A stretch of DNA of 64,000 bases from Pomphorhynchus laevis (GCA_012934845.2 WNNJ02001187.1:372001-436000); one strand, 5' to 3'; counted from the stretch's first letter, positions 42,565 through 54,723 are shown. The notes: a model not told the origin generated them from the letters alone. Translations and numbers: made by a program.

Positions 42565-43670
42565 AATTCAAGTGGAATTATGTTCAACGAACTTGTATGG
42601 CTAGTAGCACATGTTACGAACGTCTTTCATCGTATATATTCGACACGATCATTCCGAAGTTGACAGGAGTAGATTTAGATACGGGACAACTTGATTCGAT
42701 AATGATTCCATTACGCTACGGTGGATTGGGTATACTAGACCCGAATAGTAATCCTCTTTCGGAATATGATAGTTCATTACGCATGAGCCAACCTCTACTA
42801 GATGGATTATCAGGAAGTGATTTAGAGATTAGATATGCCCAAATTGCGCGAGAAATAAGAATATATAAGCAAGAATCTATCAAAACTCGATTGATGAGGG
42901 TTAAATCAAAATCAGCGACTATTAGCGCTTGTCTCGATTTCGCAGCCTGTAAAGGGGCATCTAATTGGCTTTCAGCAAAACCTTCATTAGTACTTAATCA
43001 CCACTTAAGCAAAAGGCAATTTCAAGATGCTCTGGCATCACGCTATGGATGGAAACCTCCGGACTCACCCATGAAATGTTTGTGTGGACACAATTTTGAT
43101 ATTTGTCATGCTGTTGCTTGTCAGTCCGGTGGTATTCCAACAATTAGACATAACGTGGTTCGTGATATTATTGCTAAAGAACTAGCCGATGTATGCAGTT
43201 CAACATCAATTGAACCTCCTTTACAACCTTTGCCTGAAGGAATAGTTTTCAAAAATTCCACAACGACCCTTGATCGTAATTCTAGAGTTGATGTTGCGTG
43301 TTACGGTCTGTTTGGGGATAAGACGGAGCGGTCATTATTTGACATTTGTGTTTTCAGCCATCTTGCTCCTTCTTATTCATCTGGCACGACAAGCAATGCT
43401 TTTAACTATCACGAGGCTTGAAAAAACTCGAGGTATGGTGAAAGAATAGCACGGTTCGATCGATCGTCATTTTATCCTATTGTTCTTGCCTCCATCGGTG
43501 CCCTTGGCAGTACAGCACAGATGATTTTAAAGAAAATAGCAAAGATACGAGCAGATAGAACTTGCGATAATTACAGCGCCTGTATCCGAAATATAAGGAG
43601 TAGAGTCGGTTTTGCTTTAGCAAAAATGTCTTCGATGTCTATACGTGCTGCTCGTACGTCGAAAATTTAG
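42549..43670 (+). pseudogene. LINE-D fragment 1: post-RT region and restriction-like endonuclease
   Basis: C-terminal part of an RLE-type LINE (NeSL/R2/Utopia-like group). RYGGLGILDPNSNPLSEYDS is the conserved block after the RT palm. FQDALASRYGW precedes the zinc cluster CLCGHNFDICHAVACQSGG and RHNVVRDIIAKELADV. RVDVACYG followed by LFDICVF fits the PD-(D/E)xK nuclease core (Val replaces Pro of PD). A TGA at 43419-43421 interrupts the frame, but the same frame continues (SRYGERIARFDRSSF to MSSMSIRAARTSKI) to TAG at 43670, so one nonsense change broke this part. The RT itself is missing by 5' truncation. Confidence 0.75.
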
Positions 43671-44012
43671 TCAGTTAGTCAGCATGGAACAAGACTTAAT
43701 AACTATTATTTGACTGTATTCTTAAATGTTTGTATTTAAAAAAAATAAAAAAAAAATAATAAAATATATAATAATATAATAATGATTAATATAATTATAA
43801 TCATTATAATTATTACAATCATTTCCGGGAAAATGGCTTCTGCATGTCTGCGTACATCACGACAGACCGAGAATGCATAACATTACGAAAACCTTTCTGT
43901 ATCGAGACTATTGATCATTTGTTTTTTTTCTTGTGATGTAATCTTTGTGAAAAAAAATTGTGTATATAAAAAAAATTATATTATTATTAATTATAATTAT
44001 AATTATTTTTTA
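43671..44012. repeat. AT-rich low-complexity spacer
   Basis: Poly(A)-like runs and ATAATTATAATCATT repeats at 43738-43825 and 43955-44015 surround a GC-richer 100-bp patch (about 43826-43930) of unknown origin. The patch could be LINE-D 3' UTR. Confidence 0.5.
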
Positions 44013-45110
44013 TTACGCCTAACAAAACCAATATTAATGATAAAGAAGGTGTATATCTAGATATGAACATTAAATTAACATTAACTAAAACTACTATTAA
44101 TTTATATCGTAAAGATGACATATTTAAATTTACAAGAAACATATTTTTGCATGAGCATTCATGCATACCATATAATATAAAATATAATACATTAAATAAT
44201 GAAATTTTAAGAATTGCAACAATTTGTAACGATGTTGGTATTTTTCAAAATCATTTAAATAATTTAATAGATACATATTTTAAACTAAGTTAGTATAAAA
44301 ATAACATCAAGCACAAAATAGTAAAATATATAAATCAACACCATAATATAAAGAATAAATTTAAAATTATTTGTGGCAAATTTTTATGGATGGATAAAAT
44401 TGAATTATTAGAATCTTTAAATATTTTGATAAATCAAAATTATTTAAAAGTAGGGACATCTATATTTAGACAAGTAAAATGTGTTTTAATGGGTGGTAAT
44501 AGTAGCCCAATTATAGCTGACTTGTTTTCAAGCTTTATAGAATGTGAATTTGTTGATAACTGTGTAAAAACTAAATCTAAACTATATAAATATATAAATA
44601 TATGTTTCGATACATTGATGATATATGTGTATTTAATTCTAATAATTTTTATTCAATTAGTGAACAAATTTATCCATGTAGCCTCATTCTTAATAAAACC
44701 AATATTAATGATAGAGAAAGTATATATCTTGATATGAGCATTAAATTAACATTAACTAAAACTACTTTTAATTTATATCGTAAAGATGACATATTTAAAT
44801 TTACAAGAAACATATTTTTGCATGATCATTCATGCATACCACATAATATAAAATATAATACATTAAATAATGAAATTTTAAGAATTGCAACAATATGTAA
44901 CGATATTGGCTTTCTTCAAAATCATTTAAATAATTTAATATATACATATTTTAAACTAGGTTACTATAAAAATAACATCAAGCAGAAAATAGTAAAATAT
45001 ATAAATCAACACAATAATATAAAAATAAAAAAATTACTAAATCTAAATTATATAAGGATGTATTTTTATAACATTTTTATAAATTATAAAAATGTTCATT
45101 GTATGTAGAT
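44013..45110 (+). pseudogene. PLE-A RT, two partial copies in tandem
   Basis: The first copy (44030-44385) holds the RT C-terminus (MNIKLTLTKTTINLYRKDDI, EILRIATICNDVG, ending GKFLWMD). At about 44386-44396 it passes without a break into the middle of a second RT (KIELLESLNILINQNYLKVG, FRQVKCVLMGGNSSPIIADL). The second copy continues through FRYIDDICVFNSN (44602 onward) to MSIKLTLTKTTFNLYRKDDI and the C-terminus at 45108. The shared string ATGGATAA at the joint explains the fusion. One frameshift near 44605 separates the MGGNS and FRYIDD blocks. Confidence 0.8.
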
Positions 45111-45965
45111 TACTGATCATGGAACTGATGTTACTAACAATTTCAATTGAATCCGTTATTTGACAAAACACAATATATCCATTTCATGTATCATTTCATA
45201 TATATTGTCTATATTTCTATATATACTTTCTATTGTCTATATTTAGGCAAATAAATATGTTCAATGGGAGGTGATTATAGCTGAATAATACAAAGTACAT
45301 TAAATAATGAAATTTTAAGAAGTGCAACAATTTGTAACGACATTTGTTTTCTGATTTATTATAGAAATAACATCAAACAGTAAATACTAAAATATATAAA
45401 TCAACACAATAATATTAAAAATAAATTTAAAATCATTAGCATAAAATTATTATGGATGGATAATAAATAATTTACTTTGTATTAGATTAGGATACGAAAT
45501 AATCATATTTCATCAGACGTAATACGTCATTATCATGCCGAATATATAAGAATATAATACGATAAAATTTAAAATTATTAGCGGAAAATTATTATGGAAA
45601 GACAATAAATAATATATTTTGTATTAGAGCATACATAGATATACATATATACATATAATATGCATATCAGATATACATGTAATATATATTATAATAACTA
45701 TAACGCCAACTAGCCAAAATTAAACCATCAAGTAAATATATATGTATAAAATTGATTTAATAGAAGTCTTACATATTTTGATAAATAAAAATTATTTAAA
45801 AGTAGGTACGTCTATATTTAGACAGATATAAGGTGTTCTAATGGAAGGAAATAGTATCTCAATTATAGCTTACTTATTTTTGAGCTTTATAGAATATGAA
45901 TTTGTTCATAACAAAAAATTTTATAGCTAGATCTTTTTATTAATTGATAATAAATAAGATACTAG
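45111..45965 (+). pseudogene. PLE-A debris: further partial C-terminal and mid-RT copies
   Basis: Three more pieces are collinear with PLE-A. 45280-45480 is the RT C-terminus, running into the terminal-repeat start (TTTCATCAGACGTAATACG). 45560-45630 repeats the C-terminal end. 45690-45930 is the mid-RT (GTSIFRQ-like block and a damaged MGGNS block). All are out of frame or stop-ridden. Together with 44.0-45.1 kb they form a head-to-tail cluster. Confidence 0.65.
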
Positions 45966-45971
45966 ATAATA

Positions 45972-46042
45972 CTTATTCTAATACTTCGTATTAGAATAAG
46001 ATACTAGATAATACTTATTCTAATACTTCGTATTAGAATAAG
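45972..46042. repeat. Tandem pair of perfect hairpins
   Basis: CTTATTCTAATAC-TTC-GTATTAGAATAAG (13-bp stem, 3-base loop) occurs at 45972-46000 and again at 46014-46042, 42 bp apart. The GTATTAGAATAAG arm is the normal PLE-A sequence just after the RT stop; the other arm is its inverted duplication. Confidence 0.85.
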
Positions 46043-46355
46043 ATACTAGATAATCAAATTTCAACAGAGGAAATACGTCATTAGTATGAATTATTCCCAA
46101 CTGCGATATTGGATTTAGGAATAGGGGCCGAAACCTGATAGCATTGCAGTCACTCTTTATGACCTATAATCCTTATTATGATACATCGTCTATTAATTAT
46201 TAGTTAATTCCTAAAAATGTAATTATATTTAAAATTTAAATTATAAATTTTTACTCGATATAATTTATATAAAATGTTATATAAAAATTAGATATTATAT
46301 ATAATTATTTATTATTATTTATTATTTAATTATTTAAATTTAAAGAAGTTAAATT
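46043..46355 (+). repeat. PLE-A terminal repeat
   Basis: It starts AAATTTCAACAGAGGAAATA, includes GGGGCCGAAACCTGATAGCA and GACCTATAATCCTTATTATG, and continues through the AT-rich second half. The first GGCCCC strand is damaged here. The terminal tail is not clearly present. Confidence 0.65.
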
Positions 46356-46739
46356 TAACAAAGTTATCCAAGTAACCTCATTCTTAATATAACCAGAAGA
46401 TGCAATTTTCTGAAGATGCTAGCAGTAATTAGCGAAATATCAAAAATAATTACGTCTTTCCTTCGATCCAGCTCCAATAATTATTTATAAAACTAGCAGT
46501 TTTCTGGTATTTTTATTTTATTTTTCAGATAATTTACCAGTCAATGTTTGCTGATTAAAAATGTAATTTTGAAATTAAAAATATAATTGAACTACCTAAT
46601 TAAAAATATAGATGATAAAAACAGTTTGATAACTAATAAACATACATGTTCTAGCTAATTACAATCTGAAATACATACACACCGCTTTGTTTCAATACCT
46701 TACGCATATCAATCCGATAAAACTTACACTACAGTGCAA
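46356..46739. other. No recognised feature
   Basis: AT-rich noncoding sequence. The start (AGCCTCATTCTTAAT-like words at about 46370) resembles a short scrap of PLE-A RT. Confidence 0.4.
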
Positions 46740-49380
46740 TCGTCACGGAATGCCAAGAGGAAAACCTTCATCCGAACACAAGTGATGTTCTTGCAACGGA
46801 CCAAATGCTAGGTGCAAAGGCTGCAAATGCGCACGAAGCGGCGAAGATTGTATCAACTGATCTGCTTCACATTGCATCAACAGGCATCAGCTAAGGTTAT
46901 GCAGCACCCCAACAGCAAGTCCAGCTATAGCCGAAGCGAATTTATCCTGTAAGTTATCACTAGATGAAGTATACGAGGAGGTAATAAGATAGCCTCCAAG
47001 CTTGATGGACCCACCACCTTGCAATGCTATAAGAGACTACATTGTCATCCTTGCAGATCTTTACTACCGAGCAGCGAGAGAGGATACATTTCATAATTGC
47101 AGCGCACTGAAAGCTGCGACGGTGCTCTCGCGTTGCGTCTTGCATGGTCTGCCCATACGAAAAACAATCCACCTCCGCAAATCGCTCGAGCAAAGAATTC
47201 ATCAGTGGAAGAATCTCCAATTCACCAACCTCTTCGAGGAGTCCAGTTGTCTCCAAGCACGATCCCGACTTTCTAAACATGCCACCGACGACGTTGACTG
47301 GAAGGATCGGTATTGCAGACTGTTGAAAAAAGGACGACTGAGTGCTGCCACCTCCATCCTCTACGGATCCGCCGCATCCGGTACACTACTTGCTACCCAA
47401 GTCATAGGCGACTCAACTGTAAAGGAACAACTGCAGTTACTGCATTCAGACGCAGCAATGGTGAAAGAGGATGCCCTGCTCCGATCGCCCATCGATGGCA
47501 TGGTTCCTCATCATCCATCCTCTTTTCTCGAAATTAACAGTACAAGCATTGTCCGATCTGCCCGCTCCGCCTTTGGCTCTGCGGGAACCTTCCGGTGTAG
47601 ATTCGTCGCTGTGGAAGCGACTACTAACATCCTTTGGCAGGGAATCTGACATACTCGCTGAAGCTTTGTCTGCACTCGCGATCAAAATAGCAACCGATAA
47701 AGTATCGCCCGCCACACCTGAGGCATCTGTCGCATGCAGGCCAGTGGCTATTCCGAAAAAACACAATAGTCTGCGCCCCATAGGCGTCGCTGACGTGAGC
47801 AGGCGAATTATCTGCAAGGCTATCCTAAACATTATCAAAACGGATCTACAAGATGTTGCTGGCATTGACCAACTGTGTGCCTCGCAGCGCAGCGGTGTGG
47901 ACTTCTGTGTCCATTCGTTGAGAGGTGATTTCCATGACAATCTCTAATACGGCATTCTCTGCATCGACGCAGTAAATGCGTTTAACAGGCTTAACAGTAA
48001 AATAGCCATGCTTAACATGCCACTTATATGCCCATCGCTGGCACGCACGATGGAGAACATTTATGCAGCAGATGCTCTACTAGTCGTTGATGGAGAAACG
48101 ATGCGCTCCAAAGAGGGTGTGACACAGGGCGACCCACTCGCCATGGCTATGGAAGTGGACTCAATTTCTGCGGACTAATCGCTGCGAGGAACACATGTTA
48201 GTACCACTCAGAGACGCCATTGTCCGAGATGTTTTACCTGGGCTCACATCTCAGAGGCTGACTGATGACTGGTGTAAAGTGCTTACCTCGCCCATTCGTT
48301 TAGGCGGTATTGGAGTTTCAGATCCATGCTTCGCGGCAAGCCTCGAGTTTGATGCATCTGCACAAGTATGCTCATCATATTCAGCCGACAATCGAGGTGA
48401 TAAACTTCGAGCGGAACAACTTCTTACCGTAAAGAAAATACGCACATAGGGGGAAGAAGCACTAAAACTCTAAATGAAGACTGCAAAAGACCGTCTGCCT
48501 GAACGAACTCAGCAACTTCTCGAATACGCCAAAATTGATGGAGCGTCAACATGGCTGAGTGTTCTACCTACTGACCGCGAAGACCGCCATTTATCCCCTC
48601 GCGTTTTTCATGACAGTCTTGCACTCCGTTACGGATGGGAACCAAAACATTTGCCGCCACGGTGCATGTGCGATGTTGCGTCGAGTTTGTCTTATTGAAT
48701 GTCATGCAAACGGGGAGGGTTATAAATGATACGTCACAACGTTGTATGGGATAACCTTGCAAGGAATCTAACGGCTGTCTGTCACGGAGTCGGCATTGAA
48801 CCGCTACTAGAATGCCAAAAAGAATACACATTTTCGAAGAGTACGACCCGGCAACAAGACGCACGACTCGACACCGTGTGCGAAGGCTTGTTCGAGAACC
48901 GATTCGAGCGGATGGTTTTGACCTCAGTGTTTATAACTACCTCGCCGAATCCTATGTATCGAACGTTTCCGGTTCAATGACCTATCACGAATTTAGAAAA
49001 AGAGCTAAATACGAGGAGAGAGTGCAACAGCTTGAACGAGGTACTTCATCCCCTTTATCCTCGCTTGCAATGGCGGCCTTTGAGATGGCGCTCGGGCTGT
49101 ACTACAAAGGATCGCATCTGGACAATCCGCAAAAGACACGCGAACTGCACTTACACACATTGTATCAACCTTATGAAAAGTGAGACCAGTTTAGCTCTGT
49201 GTCGGGCCGCGACGATGTCTATCCGAGGTTATCGTTCCTCCTGTGGTAAAGCCGTTCATATTGGACAAGAAGATATGTCCTCCGCAACAGTGTTATCCTC
49301 TATTGACTGTGACGGGTGCTCAACGCTACCTGCGAGTTTAAAAAATACTGATGAACACTGACTTGTATCGGTGACTTCGT
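46740..49380 (+). mobile_element. LINE-D copy 2 (restriction-like-endonuclease LINE), near full length but decayed
   Basis: A GC-richer block with, in order, a Cys-rich N-terminal motif, a conserved pre-RT region, RT motifs up to motif B, a deletion, the post-RT block, the zinc cluster region and the endonuclease. The architecture and the closeness to 42.5-43.7 kb identify the same broad family (R2/NeSL/Utopia-like). No U2 snRNA gene, the target of Utopia elements, was found next to it. Confidence 0.7.
46780..49361 (+). pseudogene. LINE-D copy 2 ORF: Cys-rich domain, RT without motif C, RLE; frameshifted
   Basis: The N-terminus has CSCNGPNARCKGCKCARSGE followed by DC (about 46788-46855). The pre-RT block is LSKHATDDVDWKDRYCRLLK and GRLSAATSILYGSA (47265-47365). 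RT shows CRPVAIPKKHNSLRPIGVAD and VSRRIICKAIL (about 47735-47830), motif A ILCIDAVNAFNRLN (about 47950-47995) and motif B EGVTQGDPLAMAM (about 48112-48150). Then a deletion removes motif C; the next block is SPIRLGGIGVSDP (about 48290). The endonuclease reads RHNVVWDNLARNL and ARLDTVCEGLFENRFERM, with a frameshift at about 48915 before YNYLAESYVS and YHEFRKRAKYEERVQQLERG. It cannot encode an active RT. Confidence 0.75.
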
Positions 49381-49459
49381 AATATTGTTGACAAAGAATG
49401 ATTTGTATGTGTTTGACGGGCCCATTTGCTGGAACCCTTTGTATGTTCGTAATCAATTT

Positions 49460-50360
49460 ATTTATAAAAAATATTTAAATTTTATTTAGCATAATTTTTT
49501 ATTTATAAGTATAAATATTTATGTTCACGTATTTATAAAATACGTGAACTTAGTTGACTAGCTGATTTAATTATTGATATAATTGATTTAATCTAATATA
49601 TTTATTATATTAAGAGATCATATATACTATTGATCTTACATTAACATTCATGTATATCATATATAATATCATTTTTCATAATAATACAATATAATATACA
49701 TTTTAATATATCCATATTTTTAACTAGGTTGCTATAAAAATAAATTAAACAAAAAATAGTAAAATTATATAAAGAAAATATTATTGAGAATTAATTTTAA
49801 CTTTGGCTGATAACTTTTACGGATTGATAATAAATAATATACTTTGTATTACAATAAGATACACATGATAATCAAATTTTATCATACAAAATCTGTCATT
49901 ACATGTATTTGACCCCGCTGCTATTTTATGTTGATGAATGAGTGACGAAACCTGATAACATAGCATCTCCTCCCGATTACCTCAATTGCGTATTCGAAAA
50001 CACCGTATAAAATTTATCAGTCATTTCATTTTTATTTCAAATTTCAATTTAAATTTTAACTCGATATAAATATAAAGTGAATAAAATTTTATATAATTAT
50101 TTATCTTTATTTATATTTTGTTCAAAACACGTAGACTCAGTTATATGATCTGATTTGTTCTACTGACAAGTTATCATTAGACTGTGGACTTTGTTTATCC
50201 GGTCAAATAACCTCTGTCAGAAATACCTAAACTATGTATTCTTGATACGACATTATTGTTTGCTAATTTTCATCCAGTTTAATGAATTTTCAAAGTTTTA
50301 TTTTCATTTATATATAGTATAAAATACGTAGACTCAGTTAGCTGATCTGATTTTAACGCT
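49460..50360 (+). pseudogene. PLE-A debris: terminal-repeat tails, RT C-terminus and terminal repeat
   Basis: 49460-49600 is a terminal-repeat second half with tail (TACGTGAACTTAGTTGACTA) and a palindrome TTCACGTATTTATAAAATAC at 49532. 49620-49845 is a very decayed RT C-terminus ending at the GGATTGATAATAAATAATAT string. 49846-50160 is a terminal repeat (TTGACCCCGCTGCTATTTTA, GACGAAACCTGATAACATAG) with tail CACGTAGACTCAGTTATATG. Another tail ends at about 50352 (TACGTAGACTCAGTTAGCTG). The repeated tails mark at least three partial insertions or a collapsed tandem array. Confidence 0.65.
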
Positions 50361-51690
50361 TAAATATTTCTTAAGTAATTATTGTAATTAAATTTGCAAT
50401 TATTCTAAGATAAACGTTATGAGAATATAAATAAATATTTGGCAGTAATAATACAATATAATATTTCTTTAAAGTTTAATATCAAATATAATTTGTAAAT
50501 TTATTTACTGTAACATTTCAAAGATGAGACAGATTTTAAAGACAAAATTTGATATTCGCTTTCTGAATTTTTAAAGTTGATTCAACGTGACATCGGTTAG
50601 ATCTTTGTCTGTTTTTCTGAATTGATGTGCAAGTAATTTTTTTACAAATTGTTATTTTATTACTTTTACATTGGGGTCTATTATTTTTGTGAGCACGTGC
50701 ATCTCAAATGCTGAGGTATAGTTCTCATGACTGATTGAATATGTTGACCACATCCTGAATAAGACAATATTTTTAGAATAAGAATTGTAGATTTAAACAT
50801 ACACTTATAAATTATATATTTAAAAAAAATTTATATTTATTTTAAAGATAAATATTAAATATTAAATTTTTATTTATTAAAAGACGTATTTTGTATCAAT
50901 TAATTACCTAGCAATCTATTAGTTGAAATTATAATTTAACAAAATTTAACCGCTGTTCAGCATTGGATGGTAATTTTTTCACCCTTAAAATCTAGGAAAC
51001 TAATAATTTAAAAATTATTTATTATTTTAATTACATATTTTGGGAATTTAATTGCAAAAAAAATACATTTTATACTATGAATTAAATATGGGTGATTAAA
51101 AAGTCATTTACAATTATCTTCTGCTTAACTGTATCCTTAGCATAAATTGAATTGGTTAAGAATCAATTAATAGAAAAATTTTATGCGGCTAATGTGCAAA
51201 TTTGTGAAAGAACGTTTGATGATCATGAACAAAGACCGAAGAGATTTACGGAAACCGTTGATAAATTAATTTAAAGTTACTATTGCTCAATACAAGACTT
51301 AAATAAAAAACGTAGTGTCATTTGTTGGACCGCGTTTGATGAAGGAGTTCGGCCCTGCTAAGAAAAAATATAGCTTTACAATTAGTGACTGATAAAAAAG
51401 AAAAAATAGGGTTTTTTGTATTAGCTTGCAATGCGAAATAGATTCAAAATTAATCAACTAAAACTTGTCCAATTATTAAATGTCAAAGATTTCCTCTTTC
51501 TAATTAAGCTGCAAAAAGTGTTTGCATCTTTTAAATCGTAATTAAAATTTTCAATATTAAAAATTTAAATTTAAATTAAAATTAAATAGTAACAATCGTC
51601 ACTCGATTATTAGAGACGATATAAAATGAAAATGAAACTTCGGCAGTTGTTTAAGCAACCATGGATATTGATTTGATGCGCGTGCCCGTC
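50361..51690. other. No recognised feature (AT-rich)
   Basis: About 1.3 kb without recognisable coding or repeat signal. A stretch near 51150-51360 translates to longer open segments (for example KERLMIMNKDRRDLRKPL) that I cannot assign. Confidence 0.45.
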
Positions 51691-51691
51691 T

Positions 51692-51775
51692 GTAGCACTC
51701 GGCTACTTGGTTGAAAACGATAACATCAAACCAGACCCACAACGTTTTGAGCCTTTGGTGACACTTTTAATTTCT
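51692..51775 (+). pseudogene. Possible Gypsy-type LTR retrotransposon pol scrap
   Basis: VALGYLVENDNIKPDPQRFE and PLVTLL resemble the conserved stretch after the RT palm in Gypsy pol proteins (LGY(L/I)...(I/L)xPDPxR...PL). About 25 codons match. The rest of the frame (to 52006) does not continue into RNase H, and no LTRs or integrase were seen. It is a low-confidence fragment. Confidence 0.4.
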
Positions 51776-52084
51776 CGAAATCACTACGAGTATCAAATAA
51801 CCAAAAAAGTAGTATCAAGTTTTTCGGATGTCTTATTTCTCGCATTTCGGAAGAGCCAAAATGCGAGAAATATGCCGAAAGGATTAACATCGTGGATCAT
51901 AGTGTATTCCCACCTCCTGTATTTGATTAGGTATATAGGTACAGTTGTTATACGTGTCTTGATTGGGATAGCAGCTGCGAGAAACATTAGCAATCAAGAA
52001 AATTAGAATATTTTTAAATAGTTGATAATGTGATCCATTTTTGATAAGGAATTATTGGATCTGGATCAACGAAGTTAGGTTATA

Positions 52085-52337
52085 GTATCAACAAAATAAT
52101 ATAATCGTACAATAAATAATAAAAATAGAAAATATACATTAACTATAAAATTCATTAATAAATGTATAGATAACATAAATATAGCTAGAATTTTAAATAA
52201 TTCTAAAAGTAAAGAAATAATAGGATCAGATTTAAGTAAATATATTCCCAAAATGAGGTATAAGTTGTTACCGTAATTAGGACGAAAAATTTGTAATTAT
52301 AATAAAGAATCGAAATCAATATGTAACGATGCTATTA
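52085..52337 (+). pseudogene. PLE-A RT N-terminal fragment
   Basis: It duplicates the N-terminal block found at 52800-53035 (NRKYTLTIKFINKCIDNINI, SDLSKYIPKMRYKLLP) with stops. It ends abruptly at about 52337, where an inverted terminal repeat begins. It is probably a separate, truncated insertion upstream of the main PLE-A. Confidence 0.75.
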
Positions 52338-52566
52338 GAAATCAGATCAGATAACTTTGTCTAGTATTTTATACGATACAATTTATTTTTATATCAGGTA
52401 AAAATTTAAAATTGAAATTTAAAACAAAGGTCAATTTTTATAAATTGACTAATAAATAACGTAGATGTATAATGATAATGATTAGAGGTCATCAGGAGCA
52501 ACTACGATGTTAGTAGTTCCTCCTGTTGGAGGAACTATACATAGTTCCTCGACCCAACATAGCAAC
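52338..52566 (-). repeat. PLE-A terminal repeat, inverted, upstream of main RT
   Basis: In plus-strand order the tail complement (AATCAGATCAGATAACTTTG) comes first, then AATTGACTAATAAATAACGT, then the structured block with GAGGTCATCAGGAGCAACTA and CTCGACCCAACATAGCAAC. Orientation is opposite to the repeat at 54724-55110, so the main PLE-A is framed by inverted copies. An extra palindromic insertion (AGTAGTTCCTCCTGTTGGAG) sits in the structured block at about 52520. Confidence 0.7.
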
Positions 52567-52615
52567 ATGGTGATAAAAGGACTAAGAAAAATAGAGTTAA
52601 AATATTGAAAAAGAT

Positions 52616-54723
52616 ATGTATATATATGAACAATCAGAAATATTAAAACAACTTTTAAGAGATAATAAGCTAAAAGATCTTTATGTAAATATAAGAAGTT
52701 TTTCTAAAGATATCATATGTTCAATAAATCAAAAATTAATTAACGATTTTGATAGGCTAAGTTGTATAAAAGACAGTTATTGTAATACAAAATACTATAA
52801 TCGGACAATAAATGTTAATAATAACAATAGAAAATATACATTAACCATAAACTTCATTAATAAATGTATAGATAACATAAATATAGCCGGACTTTTAAAT
52901 AATTCTAAAAGTAAAGAAATAAAAGGGTCAGATTTAAGTAAATATATTCCTAAAATAAGGTATAAACTCCTACCACCAGTAGGACGAAAAATTTGTAATT
53001 ATAATAAAGAATTAAAATCAATATGTAAGGATAATATTAGAAACATAATGGAAACAAAATGCAATTGTAAAAGTCTTAATTTTGATAAAATAAATGAACA
53101 TATATGTACTCATAATCTAGAATTAATTGAACATCGTGAATTAAGAAAGCTGCTATCAAAAGTGTATAAATATAGATAAAATAATAACAACGACAAAAAT
53201 AAAATTTACAATTCGTTGTATAATAACTTAAATGATTACTTTAGTAAGCTGATTAATAGTGAAAGCTCGAATATATCTAAGATAAACATTTGGACATATT
53301 ATATATTTGATAACATTAAAAATAAAATGAAAATAACAAACAATTATAAAAGGAAAGATAAAATTAATAAAGATATGTATAAAGAACTTACTAAATTAAA
53401 TGATAACTATATAATAACAACTATTGATAAAGCTAGTAATAACTTTGTCTTCATATGCAAAAAGCTTTATTATGATATACTAATGAAAGAGGTTAATTCT
53501 AATGATTTAAATGTAAATCCAACATATGAACGTAGTGAGTTGAGTTTAGAAACCATTATTACAAGTCACTGTTCAATAATGGATATAAAGGGTATAAAGG
53601 TTGAATTAGATAATAAAACTATACCTATATTATATTGAAATCCAAAATTACAAAAAATCCAATAAAACCTAGGTTCATATGTAGTGCGTTTAAATGTACA
53701 TTAAAACCACTTTCTGTCTGTATGAATAAAACACTTAAAGTAATTAAAGCACACTTTAAAAAATATTGCAAGGTAATCGAAATTAATACTGGTATAAAAC
53801 ACTATTTCAGTATTAATTCTACAAAAGAATTTTTAGAACAGACAAAAGGAATAAATTTTCAAAATATAAATACATGCGATTTTAGTACGCTTTATACAAA
53901 TCTAGATTTAGTAGATATAAAAGAAGCGTTAGTAAAATTAATTAATCTTATAATCGGAAAAGGATATACATATATATGTTATAATAGCTATAACGCCTAT
54001 CTAACAAAATTTAAACCATCAAGTAAATATAAATATATGGATAGAATTGAATTAATAGAATCCTTAAATATTTTGATAAATCAAAATTATTTAAAAGTAG
54101 GGACATCTATATTTAGACGAGTAAAAGCTGTTCCAATGGGAGGTAATAGTAGCCCAATTATAGCTGACTTGTTTTTAAGCTTTATAGAGTATGAATTTGT
54201 TCATAACTGTTTAAAAAATAAGTCTAAATTATATAAAGATATGAAATATATGTTTCGATACATTGATGATATATGTGTATTTAACTTTAGCAATTTTTAT
54301 TCAATTAGTGAACAAATTTATCCAGAAAGCCTTATTCTTAACAAAACCAATATTAACGATAAAGAAGGTGTATATCTAGATATGAACATTAAATTAGCAT
54401 TAACTAAAACTACTATTAATTGATATCGTAAAGATGACATATTTAAATTTACAAGAAACATATTTTTGCATTAGCATTCATGCATACCATATAATATAAA
54501 ATATAATACATTAAATAATGAAATTTTAAGAATTGCAACAATATGTAATGATATTGGCTCTCTTCAAAATTATTTAAATAATTTAATAGATACATATTTT
54601 AAACTAGGTTACTATAAAAATAACATCAAGCAGAAAATAGTAAAATATATAAATCAACACAATAATATAAAGAATAAATTTAAACTCTTAAGTGGCAAAT
54701 TTTTATGGATGGATAATAAATAA
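52616..54723 (+). pseudogene. PLE-A reverse transcriptase, few breaks
   Basis: The N-terminal domain includes SDLSKYIPKIRYKLLPPVGR and the block ICTHNLELIEHRELRKLLSK, ending KYR then TAA (53177-53179). The reading continues in frame: KDKINKDMYKELTKLNDNYI, TTIDKASNNFVFICKKLYYD, ERSELSLETIITSHCSIMD. TGA at 53636 replaces the Trp of YWNPKL, and a 1-base loss at about 53650 shifts frame. RT motifs follow: NTCDFSTLYTNLDLVDIKEA (motif A), AVPMGGNSSPIIADLFLSFI (motif B) and MFRYIDDICVFN (motif C, YIDD, about 54247-54282). Further stops fall at 54421 and about 54472 before the C-terminus (GKFLWMDNK). Four stops and one frameshift in about 700 codons make it the best-preserved copy. Confidence 0.82.

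Noticed and set aside
43826-43930. GC-richer patch as a separate gene
   Set aside because: It is too short and lacks a frame; it is more likely 3' untranslated sequence of the adjacent LINE-D.
51707-52006. 99-codon frame as a complete gene
   Set aside because: Only the first about 25 codons resemble Gypsy pol; the remainder has no similarity I recognise, so only a fragment is called.
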